A DNA stretch of 31,585 bases from the NCBI GenBank assembly GCA_032358255.1, contig JAULBX010028105.1, positions 1 to 31,585 on the forward strand, read 5' to 3'. Origin of the DNA: Heterotrichella gracilis. Taxonomy: Eukaryota > Sar > Xanthophyceae > Tribonematales > Xanthonemataceae. The notes below the pieces were generated by a model. The model saw only the letters and a program-made list of their open reading frames with translations. It did not search any database and was not told the DNA's origin. Positions 8,598-19,943 of the stretch are shown here, piece by piece (the stretch's first letter is position 1; each line of letters starts with the position of its first letter). Made by a program: the position numbers and the translations under genes.

Positions 8598-9452
8598 CTG
8601 TGGGGATTGTAGTTAGGAAAAAATACACCTATAGAAGGAGAAAGGGATGCCCACAGGGGTTAAGCCAGGGACAACACTGTTTACGGTTTAGGGTTCAGGG
8701 TCTGACAATGTGTTCCACCTTGGCCACACACCCATAAGGCGTGGATCATAAGGCATAGCCAAACACGTAGCCATGTATGAAGCTATGCTCCGGTGGCTAC
8801 CATCACTGAGTGAGCACTTCTTTGCACATTTCTACCTGTCGAGAGATACAGTCACTGACATGCAGTCAACAGCATGCAGTCAACCTCAACCTTGAATTTC
8901 AAAGTCTCTGGCAGTTGCCTCTCTGTCTAGATGCTCCAAAGCTGTGACCCACAGACATGCGCTTTGGACACCGAGCGCCAGCCCTGGCCATTGTATCGCG
9001 ATTTTGTCTGTCAATCAGCCACGTGACTAGCATCTTTATTACCAAAAAACCATTTTTTTCTTCTTTTGTTGCCTGTACGCCAGGCTGAGGTCTCACTATT
9101 GGGGGGGGGATTGGGCCCAATCTGTTACACGAATAAACCATATGGACAATCCAATGCGTGATACCAACGCATCGGCAAGCAGGCCTGGGGTTTTGAGGGT
9201 TAAAAGCAACTGGTTCACACCATTGCATGCAGCAACTACGTCTTGGCAGCATTAACGTTAAACATTCACCAAGATTATTCGATATATTAGTGTACATTTG
9301 ACGCCCATACCGCCACAAAAATAAAATGCCATAAAATAGGATCACAAAGAAAATGACTGCAAGAAAAAGATGTGACTCCCTGCTAAGTCATTGCGGCAGC
9401 CTTTGCAAAACCCAACCCCATTTTAGAACCCGCCCTCTAGTACAAACGCAAA
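8598..9452. other. Intergenic, no gene seen
   Basis: This is the space between the convergent GT34 and 9665-10572 genes. It would include both 3' untranslated regions. I see a short telomere-like motif near 8684, a direct repeat of CATGCAGTCAAC (8859 and 8873) and TTACA at about 9124, which is TGTAA on the minus strand and a possible poly(A) signal. The long minus-strand open frame over 8899-9345 has no recognisable features. Confidence 0.5.
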
Positions 9453-9610
9453 TGCTCACTTCACCACACCGGGGCTTTTATGCATACAGCTTGCAAAGGT
9501 CACGATGATGAATCCCCTTCACCATGCCCAAATATCCAGCCGCTTTTCCTCCCTTGGCTTTAACACAGTAGCCACCATCTCACCACCTCCTGGCGCACCA
9601 AATCGATGCC
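9453..9610 (-). repeat. Decayed copy of the last-exon 3' part of the neighbouring gene
   Basis: This segment aligns with 9663-9825, the last part of the coding exon with its stop. Shared pieces include GCTCACTTC, CATACAGCTTG, the CCTTGG..CAC.GT.GCCA block and CACCACCTCC..GCACCA, with several indels. It lies just beyond the stop codon, so it is in the 3' flank rather than in an intron. Confidence 0.65.
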
Positions 9611-9664
9611 CTAACCCACGTCAAAACCACCCCAGCTCTCCCCCGCACAACCCACACTCCCCGC

Positions 9665-10572
9665 TCACTTCTCCACCACGTTGGGGTTTGTGGCATACAG
9701 CTTGAAGAGGGTCATCCCCCTGGCCATACCCAGGTCCTGGCTGCCCACAGTCTCCAGCAGCTTGTATTCCTTGGGCTCCAGCACTGTGGCCAGCACCCCC
9801 ACCACCTCCCTCCGCACCAGGTCCACGTCTCGGTCCAGGTCAAACATCTCGGTGGGCAGGCAGCAGCAGGTGAGGCCGCACAGCATGCAGGTCAAGCAGG
9901 TGAGGAAGTTGTACTGGCAGCGGCCTGCGGCTGAGTCGTGGTAGTGCGCGTGCGCAGCGATGCGCTGGGGCAAAGGGTCTGGGAGCTGGTACCTGGGAGG
10001 GTGAGGTGGGGAACAAGGTTAAAGGCGAGGTAGCAGGTAAAGGGTTTTAGGGTAAGGTGAAGGGTGCAAGTGCCCATGATTTATGGCCGCTACCATGGGG
10101 TGGTGGGTGGTGGGGGTTGCAACACAGGAGCCAGTGGCAGCAAGTTGGGCTTGGCAGCAACATTGCTATGCTTCATGACAACCAATGTGACCATACTGCG
10201 CGTGCTTGACACCACAACCTTGTGGTTCTATGGTTGGGTTGAAACCCTGGCTTGCCAACGTGGCATGCAGACCAGACAACTGGAAATTCAACAAGAACTC
10301 ACAGCACGACCGCACTAGACACTTGGTAAGAGTTTATAACCCGTTCCAAGGTCGCTTGTGCCAGTGTTTTGGTTTCAACTGCAGGGTCCATCCTTGTATA
10401 AATTTCACTTGTGGCATGTCATCGGCATTCAATGGTTCGCTCACCTCTTCTGGACCAGCTGGTAGAATGCGTCGGACTTTTGCTTAGGAAGAGCACTGAA
10501 ATCGAACGGCTCGTCCGTGGCGGGCTCAAAATAGAACTGGGCTACATCGTTGATTTTCACGTTGATTGCCAT
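9665..10572 (-). CDS. Unrecognised small protein with cysteine-rich hydrophobic segment
   Basis: Two exons, 10572-10445 and 9992-9665, joined in phase 2 at GTGAGC..CAG, give 151 aa. I do not recognise the family. The N-terminus MAINVKINDVAQFYFEP looks like a folded globular start. Residues around 62-82 form an unusual stretch with cysteines every few positions (YNFLTCLTCMLCGLTCCCLP), which could be membrane-associated, palmitoylated or metal-binding. The C-terminus is acidic then helical (LVRREVVGVLATVLEPKEY). The ATG is the first in frame after an upstream run without a clear exon. It is divergent from the LRR gene and convergent with GT34. Coding character is good: high third-position GC and a sensible splice phase. 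Confidence 0.65.
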
Positions 10573-11206
10573 ACTGTACAGGGTTTGTGGGTGCCCAGCT
10601 AGCAGCAAGCTTCAGACGCTTACACCTGCACAAGAACGAGCAGAGTAGAATCGTCGGTCTCGACCTGGCAACAGCGCTGAGTAAACCCTCTACAAGGTGG
10701 GACAACTTGACAAGTTGACAACTTGTCACCCAACTGCAGGCGTTCGAGTTTGGCTGGCCATTTGGTTACCGATTAAGCGTTTGCCCTCACACACACACCA
10801 GCCATGGTCGTTATTTGTTGCATTCGATATGACAGCCGAAACACCTTATACCTGCTCAAACTGTTCAACCTGCTTGGCACCTAGCTATATGCATGCATGT
10901 GCCTAGCGACACATGCCACAGCCCTTGATCCGCACAGCGCTGAACAGAACCACCTGAACACTCTGCTGGCTGGCACTGGAAATTTTTCGCTTGTGGACAG
11001 TCGCATGGCCATGAAGTTCAACTGATATTGGGGCTATTGTGTTAAAGGGACTGGTGTGCCGCCAAGACCAACCTAGCTACTCACATTAGGCACGAGGAAG
11101 GGCACTTTATCACATTGAAACTGGTCTCCTCAACCAGTACTACCCAGTCCTACCGTTGGCTATGAGCTTCACTTCTTTGTAAGCCAAGTAGCCACTGCTT
11201 TCAGCC
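10573..11206. other. Divergent intergenic region
   Basis: It separates the start codons of the small cysteine-rich protein gene (-) and the LRR gene (+). It contains a short palindromic stretch, CAACTTGACAAGTTG at about 10703, with a further ACAACTTGTC beside it. I see no clear TATA box and no gene. Confidence 0.4.
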
Positions 11207-14091
11207 ATGGCATGGGGAGCAGCACGTGGAGTGGGGGTTTCAGACTGGGTTGAACGCCTAGGGCGCAACGACCCAACCCTCACCTCCATCTACGTGCTGC
11301 GTTCGCGCAAGTGGGGCCATGAGGTGGGTTCCACAGTCAACTGCTCATCCCCAGGCGTCCACAGGGGTTAGGGTTCTGGGGTGAGAGTTTAGGGTTTTAG
11401 CCTCTCTTACTGGGCGCTAACAGTGGGCTAGCAGTGGTCATATGCACTCCTTTCAAGCACCAAACGGTTTGTAAACCTATCGCTTAGCTTTCCCAAGACA
11501 TGTAAGGTGTTTAGGAGTGGTTGGGGGTTAAGGGTCTAGACTCTCTTCCCGAGCGGCCACGTTTGGAAAGATTGCATTTGCACCTTTCCGACTTGGCGCT
11601 CAGCCTCGAGACATTGACTTGTGCTGCATGCAGGAGGTGGTTCAGCTGTGTGCAGCCCTGCACAGCAACACAGTCCTCACCGAGCTGTATGCAAGTGGCA
11701 GGGAGGTGGGCCCCGGGGCTCTGCAGGCTGTGGCACAGATGCTGGCGGTGAACTCCACACTGCGAGCGCTGTGCATCGGGGACTCAAGCATGGGGGATGA
11801 GGTGGGTGGCTAGGTGGGGATAAATGAGAGAAAGTAAAAAGGAGTGCTTGGGCTGGGTGGCTGTCTGGGTGGCTGGTCTGGCAGATGGGGAGAGGTGGTT
11901 TTACCTTGGATCACATCGGCGTAACCCTGCAATGCAAGGGTTGAGTGGTTGGTGGAATGCGGCAGGATCATGCACAGTTGTTTTGGCATGCCTTTGATTT
12001 AAATCCTAGCACTTGCCGTCGCACCATTGCACAGCTGAGACTCTGCCGTTTGTACAATTTGGAGTTTCTTAATGATGCCACCATCTGCTGCCACCCGCAT
12101 TTGTCAACAGCTCTGCAATGCAGGGAGTCGCCATTTTGTGCGAGGGCTTGAGGCAGAACAAGGGGCTGGTCAAGCTTGACCTTGAAAACAAGGTGAGGCA
12201 TGTAGGAGCATTGCAACGGTTTGACATGCTGTGCAAATGCAGGTGTAACAGCCGTTGGTAACATGATTGGTATGGCTCATGCAGGGCATAGGCGATGCTG
12301 GAGTCAGTGCATTGGGGGCTGCACTACAAGACAACACATCGCTGAAGACGCTGATCCTCTCTAGAAATTGCATGACTGATGAAGGTATGCCAATAGTATT
12401 GCATACCTTGCAGCAATGCGCGCCCTCCTTGCAAGTGCACGGCAATTTTGCTGATGATTTTAGCATAAATACTATCCAACATGTGCCGCATGAATGCTGC
12501 AGTGGGTGCTACCCAGCAGACTGTGCATCATCCTTACTGGCTTGCAGAAAATCAAAGGAATTACACCGGACATGTATGCATATGATGATTATTCTGGTGC
12601 CATGCTGGTAACCATGTTGCTGGATCCACAGGCCATTGCGCTCTGGCACCTGCACTGAAAAGCTTGACAAATCTGGAGCTCCAGGACTGTGATCTTCAAG
12701 GGGCAGCAATCAGCACCTGGGTCTCAGCCATGGTTCCAGCAGACTGCGGGATACAATGCCTTGATTTGAGCAACAACCCACTAGACCCCGTGGGAGGACA
12801 GGCACTGTCAAGGCTCCTCCCGGGGTATCTGTCGTTGAAGAGCCTGATTCTGAGGAACACAAGCATTGGATGCCAAGGTGCGCATCTGTTACCAGCAAGG
12901 CACCCCTCCGTTTGTGCCATCTGTGTGTCAAAACTGCAGACTGTGCAATTGCACACTGATTGTTTGCAACATTTTGCTAAAGTCACTTGCAAGCTGTAGA
13001 TTGCAAATTACCCACATGCTGGCAAATTCCTCTGTGAATGACCCTCTGTTACCTCGGCTTCTTACAGGCCTGTCTGGAATAGCTGCTGCACTGCCCTGCA
13101 ATGCCATCTTGGACTTGCTTGATGTATCCTCATGCGGCATTGCGGATGAGGGCATGCTGGCACTGGCTGGAGCGCTGCAGAAGGGTGTTGCGATAGGTTC
13201 TTTGAATCTTGGGGACAATGCATCGATAAGCAGTCAAGGTTGTGCAGCATTTGCACAAGCCCTCGCTGGCGGGAACAAGGTCACAGAGTTGGACCTCACG
13301 GGTGTGAAGGTATGACAAAACATGGGGTGTATCTTGTCTCCACGAACATACATGTTCATCTATCATTATGATTAATTTTTTGATCTGGCTGGTGCTGTTG
13401 TCGTCTAATCCAAACCCTGCCTACATGATCGTCATGACATTGATCATCCTGGGGCTCGTTTTTGTGGTAGCGACATTGCTGGGTCGATTCGATTGGTTCA
13501 TGGAATGCAGGGGCGTGAGATCATACATCATTGCCAACTGATTATTCTTTGCACTGTGTTCCCAGATGGATTCACAAGCATTGCGTGCACTGGCTGGTGT
13601 TCCCGGTCTGCAAAAGCTGTGCCTGTTCAACACCGGAATTGGCGATGCTGATCCTGAGCAGGATGGCACCAGCTGTGCAACTGCGTTGGAGGAGATTTTC
13701 AGGAAACGTGATACTTTTTTACAGCTGCGCCAGCTGGACATTGGGGGATGCAGCTTGACATCTGCAAACTTGAGCAGCATTTTTAATGCGCTGGAGGACA
13801 ACGAGCATGCGTCACAGCTGCAGGTGAGTTTCTGCAGCTCTGAAAGCATATGCAATCGCCATTTGTGTGGGGAAATTCGCGTTGCAGATTTGCCTGGTGC
13901 GCAGTGCACAGTCTCAACCAACATGTCCAGTCCTAAGTTGCATGACTGTTGGTTTTCAGCTGCTTGTTGTGGGAGCGAATCCTGCAACAGAGGATGAGGG
14001 CTTTGAAGCCCTGGTGGCAAGCATGCAAGAGAAGAGGCACCAGCTGAATGTTGTCTGGCGAGGCACAGCAGCTGATGGTCCAGGGCCCTGA
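11207..14091 (+). CDS. Leucine-rich-repeat protein, ribonuclease-inhibitor type
   Basis: Eight exons: 11207-11323, 11634-11801, 12124-12192, 12285-12384, 12632-12877, 13068-13309, 13566-13823, 13960-14091, giving 443 aa, all in frame. The protein is a run of RI/NLRC-type repeats of about 28 residues (LxxLxLxxNxIxDEG). Examples are LTELYASGREVGPGALQAVA, LKTLILSRNCMTDEG, IQCLDLSNNPLDPVGGQAL, LDLLDVSSCGIADEGMLALA and VTELDLTGVK. It has no NB-ARC or kinase domain, signal peptide or membrane segment, so it is probably a cytosolic or ciliary scaffold that binds protein partners. Several exon ends fall at the equivalent repeat position (after xDE), so exons act as repeat modules. The region 11530-11620 also reads LRR-like (LERLHLHLSDLALSLETL) and might be an extra exon. 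Three TGTAA signals follow at 14408-14439. Confidence 0.85.
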
Positions 14092-14954
14092 TTGTATTGA
14101 TCTCAGTGGGAAGAAGCTAGTTCAACCACTGGTCACACTAGAGCACCCATGCAGGCAGGCACGCAGTGGCACGCAGGGCCGCAGAGCCTCCAGTGGTCAC
14201 CAGCCTTGAGGTGGCAGTTGCCCAAATTTGTGGAACCAGGTCAATTTGCAGCACCCGATTTACCCAGCAACGTGTTGGACAAAACGGCCCATTCGGTACT
14301 TTGAGGGGCATATGGTTGAGACATCTTCCTTTGTGATGTGGTCGTTTTGAATTGACATTCACAAAATTGGGTGTACCTTTTGATCTAAGCAATCAGCTGA
14401 TGATGGCTGTAATGCCATGCCATTTTACTGTAACTGTAAATTACATAAATATCTACTATCACACTTCAAACATGTCCAGCGCCCAGCCCAGGAGATCTCA
14501 GACACACAAGATTATTGTGGCATAGTTCTGCGGCAGCCTCTAGGCCTGAGCTAACTGCTGTAACAGTTGTCACGATGGTTGCACTGGTTCAGCGCTGCGC
14601 TGAATGTGCTGGCCGCCATAATGATAGAGCGATAACAGATTCAAGTACGTATCTCGGAATTTAAAGGCTTCAAGTTTAGCCGCTAACTTGGGAGGGCCTC
14701 CCAAGTTGGCAAGTTCACAAGTAAGATAGTGCAATTGCTGCTGTGGTACAAATTGCCAAAAAAATGCCAGGTCTTACTGATTAGCCCGGCAGGCAGCCAA
14801 TGGCATACCATTGCGCTGAAAAGGCTATTGTAGTACATAAAGGCTGAGTATGCCGCACAGAGTGAAACTGCCACAAAATATTTCATTACTGTCGCTTCAA
14901 TGTCAATTAAAACAGGCATGTGGCTCTCAATTGTACAGGCGGATTGCGGTATGC
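14092..14954. other. Convergent 3' intergenic region
   Basis: Between the LRR gene (+) and the 14955-16465 gene (-). AT-rich near 14420-14460. It holds the poly(A)-type signals listed separately; otherwise I see nothing. Confidence 0.5.
14408..14445. terminator. Clustered TGTAA poly(A) signals on both strands
   Basis: TGTAA occurs on the plus strand at 14408-14412, 14429-14433 and 14435-14439, and on the minus strand at 14441-14445. TGTAA is the established poly(A) signal of volvocine green algae. The plus copies lie about 320-350 bases after the LRR stop, and the minus copy about 510 bases after the neighbouring gene's stop. Confidence 0.5.
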
Positions 14955-16465
14955 CTAACCAGAGCTGTTGGTGATGGCTTCCAGTCCCAGTGACTGTACA
15001 AGGTGCTGTGCCTGCGTTAGTCGTGAATGTGCCTCTTGGCTGGCAGTTGAGAGTGTTGCCCAGTCCCCGCCGGTGTTTTTGCAGTACTGCTTGATCTCCT
15101 CTTTCACCCTGGGCAAACACCAAGTCGCAGACTGTCAGGAGCCAGTGATGGAGTCCCTGACTTGCATGACATTACGATCAATAATTTCCCGGGCAAAAAT
15201 ATGTCAAAATTCTATCATCGGAAAGGAAACCCAAGGTGTGCATAAGGCGGCATAAGAACAACGCAGCAACAGTCAAGCACAAAGGAGCACCACGTGCTGA
15301 TTAAATTAGCATGAATTTGATTGTTCATTTCAAAACATTGAAGCCATCAATACGCACATTCAACGCTGCAACCTGGCACAGTAAATGCCAGGCCTGGGTA
15401 ACGCACATTAACCGCAAATGACTTAGTGGGCCACATTAACACAATATGGTAGCCACAGTTCATGCGCATCAGGTGGCTTACCTCTCCAACTTTGCCACAA
15501 ATTGCGCCTTGATGTTGTCAAGATGCAGGATGCCCGTTGACAACAGTTCATCCACCTGGACCAAAGCACAAACTGGACCATTAAAAGTTCCATGTTGAGC
15601 CTGGGACACTACTATGTAGGATCGGACAACTTATTGCGGCTGAGACTAAAAAACGCATGGTGAAACAAATCTGCAAGTGGCATCCTGAAATTAATGTCTG
15701 GTGTGCAGTGTGACCACCAGCTACTACGTCCGCTGGAATATACATAAATTATTTCACACTGTGATGTACTCTAAATGGCCGATGGCCGTGCCAGACTGGG
15801 TGCTGGACTGAGTGCGGCTGCTGGACATGTGGCAGGTTGCAGTTCACTGGCAATGGGCAAGTGGCCTTCCCACTGTTGTTACTGTGGTGACCACATTGCA
15901 AGGCATCAATGCCAGTTGGCAAATGGAGACTGGCAGTAATCATTGGCAGTTTAAACAGGTATTTGTAATGTCCGCAGTACTTGCCACGGGTGTCTTTCCT
16001 CAGCATGGGCTTCAGCCATACGCATGATATCAATTCAATTCAGTGAATTATCCTGAGTCACTGGTTCCTAGTCTTGGCTGAGCCTATCAGAGTACACTAA
16101 TGCTGCAGATTATTGTTCTTGTCAGGTACCTTCTGCTCAATTTCTGCGCTTCTTGCTTGCATAGCCAGCAGTCCATCTCTCAGCGTGGGAGTCAAGCTGT
16201 CAACCTCTGGACCTGCCTCCTCAGGCTCTGCCCCAGCTTCTTCTGTTGCAGTACCAAAGTTCTCATTCGATCCAATGGTGTCACTGGGGAACACTGCTGC
16301 AGGATCTTCAGTGTTGAACGCCCCAGCATGCCTCATGGGTGTGTCAGACTCTGCAGGAACCTTTTGGTATGTGATGTTCTGCGTTGCAACCTGAGAAACG
16401 TCCTCATCATAAACACCCTCAGAGTCCGAAGTCCCATCCCGTGTTGTGCGTTTTCCAAGGTGCAT
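14955..16465 (-). CDS. Unrecognised acidic protein with C-terminal helices
   Basis: Three exons, 16465-16130, 15555-15482 and 15108-14955, give 187 aa ending in TAG, with phases 0 and 2 matching. The first about 90 residues are acidic and low in hydrophobics (TSDSEGVYDEDVSQ, then EEAGAEPEEAGPE), likely disordered. From about 95 on the protein is helical and probably coiled-coil: RDGLLAMQARSAEIEQK, VDELLSTGILHLDNIKAQF, then LERVKEEIKQYCKNTGGDW. Such a layout is common in small subunits of scaffold complexes, but I do not recognise a family and make no claim. An in-frame run continues upstream of the ATG without another ATG. Confidence 0.65.
15109..15481 (-). other. Intron, nothing further seen
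   Basis: Second intron of the 14955-16465 gene. The first intron is 15556-16129 (574 bases). I see no repeats or exon-edge copies in either. Confidence 0.4.
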
Positions 16466-17927
16466 TGTGGTTAATAGCCTAATGTTATTTCCACTGAAAG
16501 GGCAGTTTGGAAAGGAGCCTTTTGAAGGTTGCTGTAGACGTGGTGGTTTGAAGTGGGTGACGTACAAAGGTATGAAGACAAATGGTCTGTCCCAGATCTA
16601 AGACGATAGAGTGTGTATAAACCGGTCAGTCACAGACAGCAGTCATTGTCACAGTGGCTGTCTGGTAGGATGGTTTGTAAATTGGCTCGTTGGACGTTTT
16701 CAACCCAAAAAAGTTTTCGAGTTTCTGCCCAAAAACTCGCAGTAGAATCCCCACGAGTGGGACATGTCAAAATTTGGGTCCCCACTGTTTGAATAAATGC
16801 ACCCCCACTGTCAGTGAGCAACAAATTGTTTGAAACAGCTGCTGGTCATGGTGCTGCTGGTGGCGGTGGTGTCTGGACAGAACCATGCTGCATGCAACCT
16901 TGCATCTGACTGGGCAGGATACTCAATAGGAGGCTACCGCAGTGTAATATTGGTAACCACGCCATGTTCCACTGGTTGCTGCCCGGCCTGTCTGTGTTTT
17001 TCAACATTGCCGGTTGTGGTGTGCTGCCGTGTGTGGGGGCGTTTTGTTTCTTTCTTTCTTTCTAACCAGCATTGGAAGGGTATTGCGCAATTTGCGGCTA
17101 ATCGCCTAAATTTAAAGCTTTGGTAGCAAGCATGATGGTTCATTGCATATTACATGTTCTGCCAATGGCATGAGATTCATTGCATATTTGAGCACGTTGT
17201 GCACAAAGTGGGACAAATCAATCACCATTGTTTTCAAATAAAATACTGTGTGAATACTGCGCGTTAGCTACCAAATGGCATTGCAAAAAAATTAATGACA
17301 AGTCACTGGTTGTCATTCAAAAGCTGAGTCAGCAGTGCGCCAAATGGAAGTATTTTCTTGTCACTAATGACCGCGTGGCATGACCATCATGCACCATGGT
17401 TTAGCATCTTGCGGTGCCGCACAGGAGTCCTGTCGGTGGCATTAGCAGCATGTCCTAGACTAGGCCTGTGTCTATTGCGCATGCTAGCAGGTAAGTGGTG
17501 CAGGCTGGTGGCCAATAAATGGCCCAATGAAAGTAGCTGCCTCCTGAGATACTGGAAAATTATGCAATACATCACTCCAGATAAAAGAAAAGGCGATAAA
17601 AAACAACGCCACACTCAAACCTATTGACCTAATGACATACACTACAAGGCTGCTGATCCATATAGCTCACATGATGTTCACTGACTCTAATCTCAGGCTG
17701 GCAAACAATTGTGCGGCAGAATCCTCTTCTGGCTCGGCATATCTGCAATTCTTCCTGCGGGCATTGCTTGAAGGTGTGCCCATGGCGCTGGGCGACCTGT
17801 CCCATCTCTTCCGTACAGGAGCAGCCTCTTCTTCAATCGGCACAAGTGGCAGCCCCCCAACACCACCGTTTGCTTGATTTAGCAGCAACACCCTTTTGGC
17901 CCTGCACCCAGAACCACGAGTACCCAA
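16466..17927. other. Intergenic with weak coding candidates
   Basis: Apart from the possible short secreted protein at 16848-17126 (separate entry) and a minus-strand open stretch at 17667-17901 discussed under the 17928-18941 gene, I see no supported feature. A (TTTC)n tract lies at about 17046-17063, followed by CTAACCAG, which resembles a branch point and acceptor. Confidence 0.4.
16848..17126 (+). CDS. Possible short secreted protein (weak)
   Basis: From ATG at 16848 the frame reads a classic signal-peptide start (MVLLVAVVSGQNHAAC), then CNLASDWAGYSIGGY and cysteine-rich sequence to a TAG, 92 aa if unspliced. The pyrimidine tract with CTAACCAG at 17046-17070 inside it suggests an intron, so only the first part may be coding. 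No family is recognised and no downstream exons are evident. Confidence 0.2.
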   Translation: MVLLVAVVSGQNHAACNLASDWAGYSIGGYRSVILVTTPCSTGCCPACLCFSTLPVVVCCRVWGRFVSFFLSNQHWKGIAQFAANRLNLKLW

Positions 17928-18941
17928 TTAGTTCGGGCATCTGGTGTACACGAGGAGGAGGAGGATGGCTGCAGCTTCCATAAATTGCTGGGTCAGATGA
18001 GGCTCGAATGTGTTCCTCGCAGTGGGAGCCAGCGAACGACCACGGCTACCCAGATCTTGCATTCCATGCATGTGGGGCTGAATGACAATGTCCCTCAGCT
18101 GGTTCACTAGCTTCCCTTGCAGATTTTTGTCCTGAATGAATCAGCCACCTATTTTTTGAGATCATGCCACACCACAGTCCACGTCATAACTCACCTAGTA
18201 CGCATTGGCCCTCCCCGCAAGACAACAAACTTGCGTCTCCTACTCACTGGGCAGGTGCGCGTTGCCTCAGCCCCTGGAGCGATCAAGGACATATCCATGA
18301 GGGTGTTGGAGGCGACCATGAGCGTACTGTGGTAAAGAGGAAACTCCTTGCAATGACACGTGCATGCAGATAGCACAGCGAGCAACCCTTACAATTTTGC
18401 AGCAGGATGTCGTTGGTCCAGGCAGGGTGCAGGCTTGGAACCATTAGATGCACCTTGTGACTGCTGGGTGGAGTATGTAATGGTGATGGTGAGCACTCGT
18501 GACCTGTGGTGCCTGACCCAAATTGGCAGGCCTCACCTGAATGTTTGCCACTTGGCTGCGGGTTGGGCGTGTTGGAGCAGGCACCCTTTCGGGGTGGGCA
18601 GGGTACTTCGGCTAGCACACTGGCAAGTGACCTGTAAAACAGGAAGCCAGTTACCTCTCCAAAGTCAAGTGGAGATCATCTAAGATGTGAACAGCATGCT
18701 CAACTGGGGTGCATTTTGATAGAGACATGGGGGCCAGATATCACCACCTATATACCTTGGGGCAGGGGTGCTTGCGAGCGCAGTACAGCAGTAGTCCTGT
18801 CCTGTAGGCTGACAAGCTCCCAGCACCGGCCGTGGCGGTGATATGTGTTTGAACGCGCTGTGTACCTGTAGCTGTAGATGTGGGGCAGTGCGGATAAGAG
18901 ACTCGTGATGCGGCCACAGGGTTTTGGGTCTGTCTTGGCAT
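17928..18941 (-). CDS. Unrecognised protein, five exons
   Basis: Exons 18941-18866, 18703-18655, 18631-18377, 18326-18248 and 18131-17928 join in phase to 220 aa ending in TAA. Segments: helical HAVHILDDLHLTLERSLASVL near residues 28-48, a Pro/Ser/Cys-rich low-complexity linker, hydrophobic strands HKVHLMVPSLHPAWTNDILL and LMVASNTLMDMSLIAPGAE, then DKNLQGKLVNQLRDIVIQP and a hydrophobic end (AAAILLLLVY). I do not recognise it. The exon 3 donor is the least certain: GTAAGG at 18392 looks better but is out of phase. The 3' end is also open to doubt. A splice of about 48 bp could join to 17901-17667, which reads RKRWDRSPSAMGTPSS and PEEDSAAQLFASLRLES to a TGA. Confidence 0.5.
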
Positions 18942-19943
18942 TGGTTGTTCACCACAACAGCCCACAGCATGGTATTATGTACACGGTCAAGTTACCTCCT
19001 GGATCCTTGGGCTGTGCAAAACGCCCTCCATGTGCGTGCTGGATCAGTCTGGCATGTATGCCTGTATAAAAAAGTATTGGAGTTGTTGAGACTGGCTATG
19101 GCTACACACATTCTAAACTGGTCAACAGATGCCATTGGGGGGATGTCTAGCCATTGCATAGTGCGATGCCTGCATACGTACCCAACGTAACGTCTCAGTG
19201 TAGATTATACTGAAACGCTACTAAGGCGAACTCCCATGCAGCTGTGGGATCAGGAAAGTTTGCACTGGTGAAAGCTGTCCAGGGCTGTCCAGAGCGGTTG
19301 GCTTAACAAGTCTACCAGATGTTGTCAGGTACAGTACTATTGAGGGTGCATATTAGCAGGAAGGTCAGAGGTTTATGGTTAAGGTATCACAAGACGTTAT
19401 GCGTGGACTAAGGGTTCAATCTCGGAAGAAACTGTCTGTGAGTTGTGGTGGGCAGGAGGGATTCGTTTGCACACTTGTGGTGCTTGACAACTACCAACGG
19501 TTCTGCATGGATTCTGCGACGTTCTTCCCAGGTTTGAGCTGTATACCTATCAAAGTGCAACCAGTCGTTATAGCTTGACGGCAACGACATGAGACTCGGT
19601 CAACCACTCCGAAAGCAGTGCCAGCGTGGCATTCCTGCCAGGTGGCGTTCAAAGGAGGAAGAACAGCTGTGTTCGAACAGCGACTGACGTGTTCAAACCC
19701 ACTTGCGTAGATTGTGGTGCAGAAGCCAAAGCTTTGCAAACAAGGTTTACTGGTGCCATGTTCAGCGCTGTTTCTGAGCGCAGAGGGCACCCAGGTTGAG
19801 CCCGACTACAAATGCATGCATATGCGCAGTGGAGCAGCCACCACCCACAGCACGCAAAGCACAGCATAGCAGGCACAGCACAGTGACCCACAGCCCTTGG
19901 AACCTTTTGAAGGCTGTTGCCTTGCCGTGCCCACGCAGCGGTC
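18942..19943. other. Intergenic, no gene seen
   Basis: It lies between the divergent 17928-18941 gene (-) and the COA3-like gene (+) and should contain both promoters. Short open frames here show no coding features. I see no TATA box that I would call. Confidence 0.4.

Noticed and set aside
8899..9345. Minus-strand 148-aa ORF
   Set aside because: No domain, composition unlike the confident exons, and no splice-compatible partners.
13888..13958. Extra LRR-gene exon between exons 7 and 8
   Set aside because: There is a plausible acceptor before it, but no donor follows, the sequence shows no repeat pattern, and direct joining of 13823 to 13960 keeps frame.
19375..19578. Plus-strand 67-aa ORF upstream of the COA3-like gene
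   Set aside because: No recognisable feature, and similar-length frames occur on the other strand.
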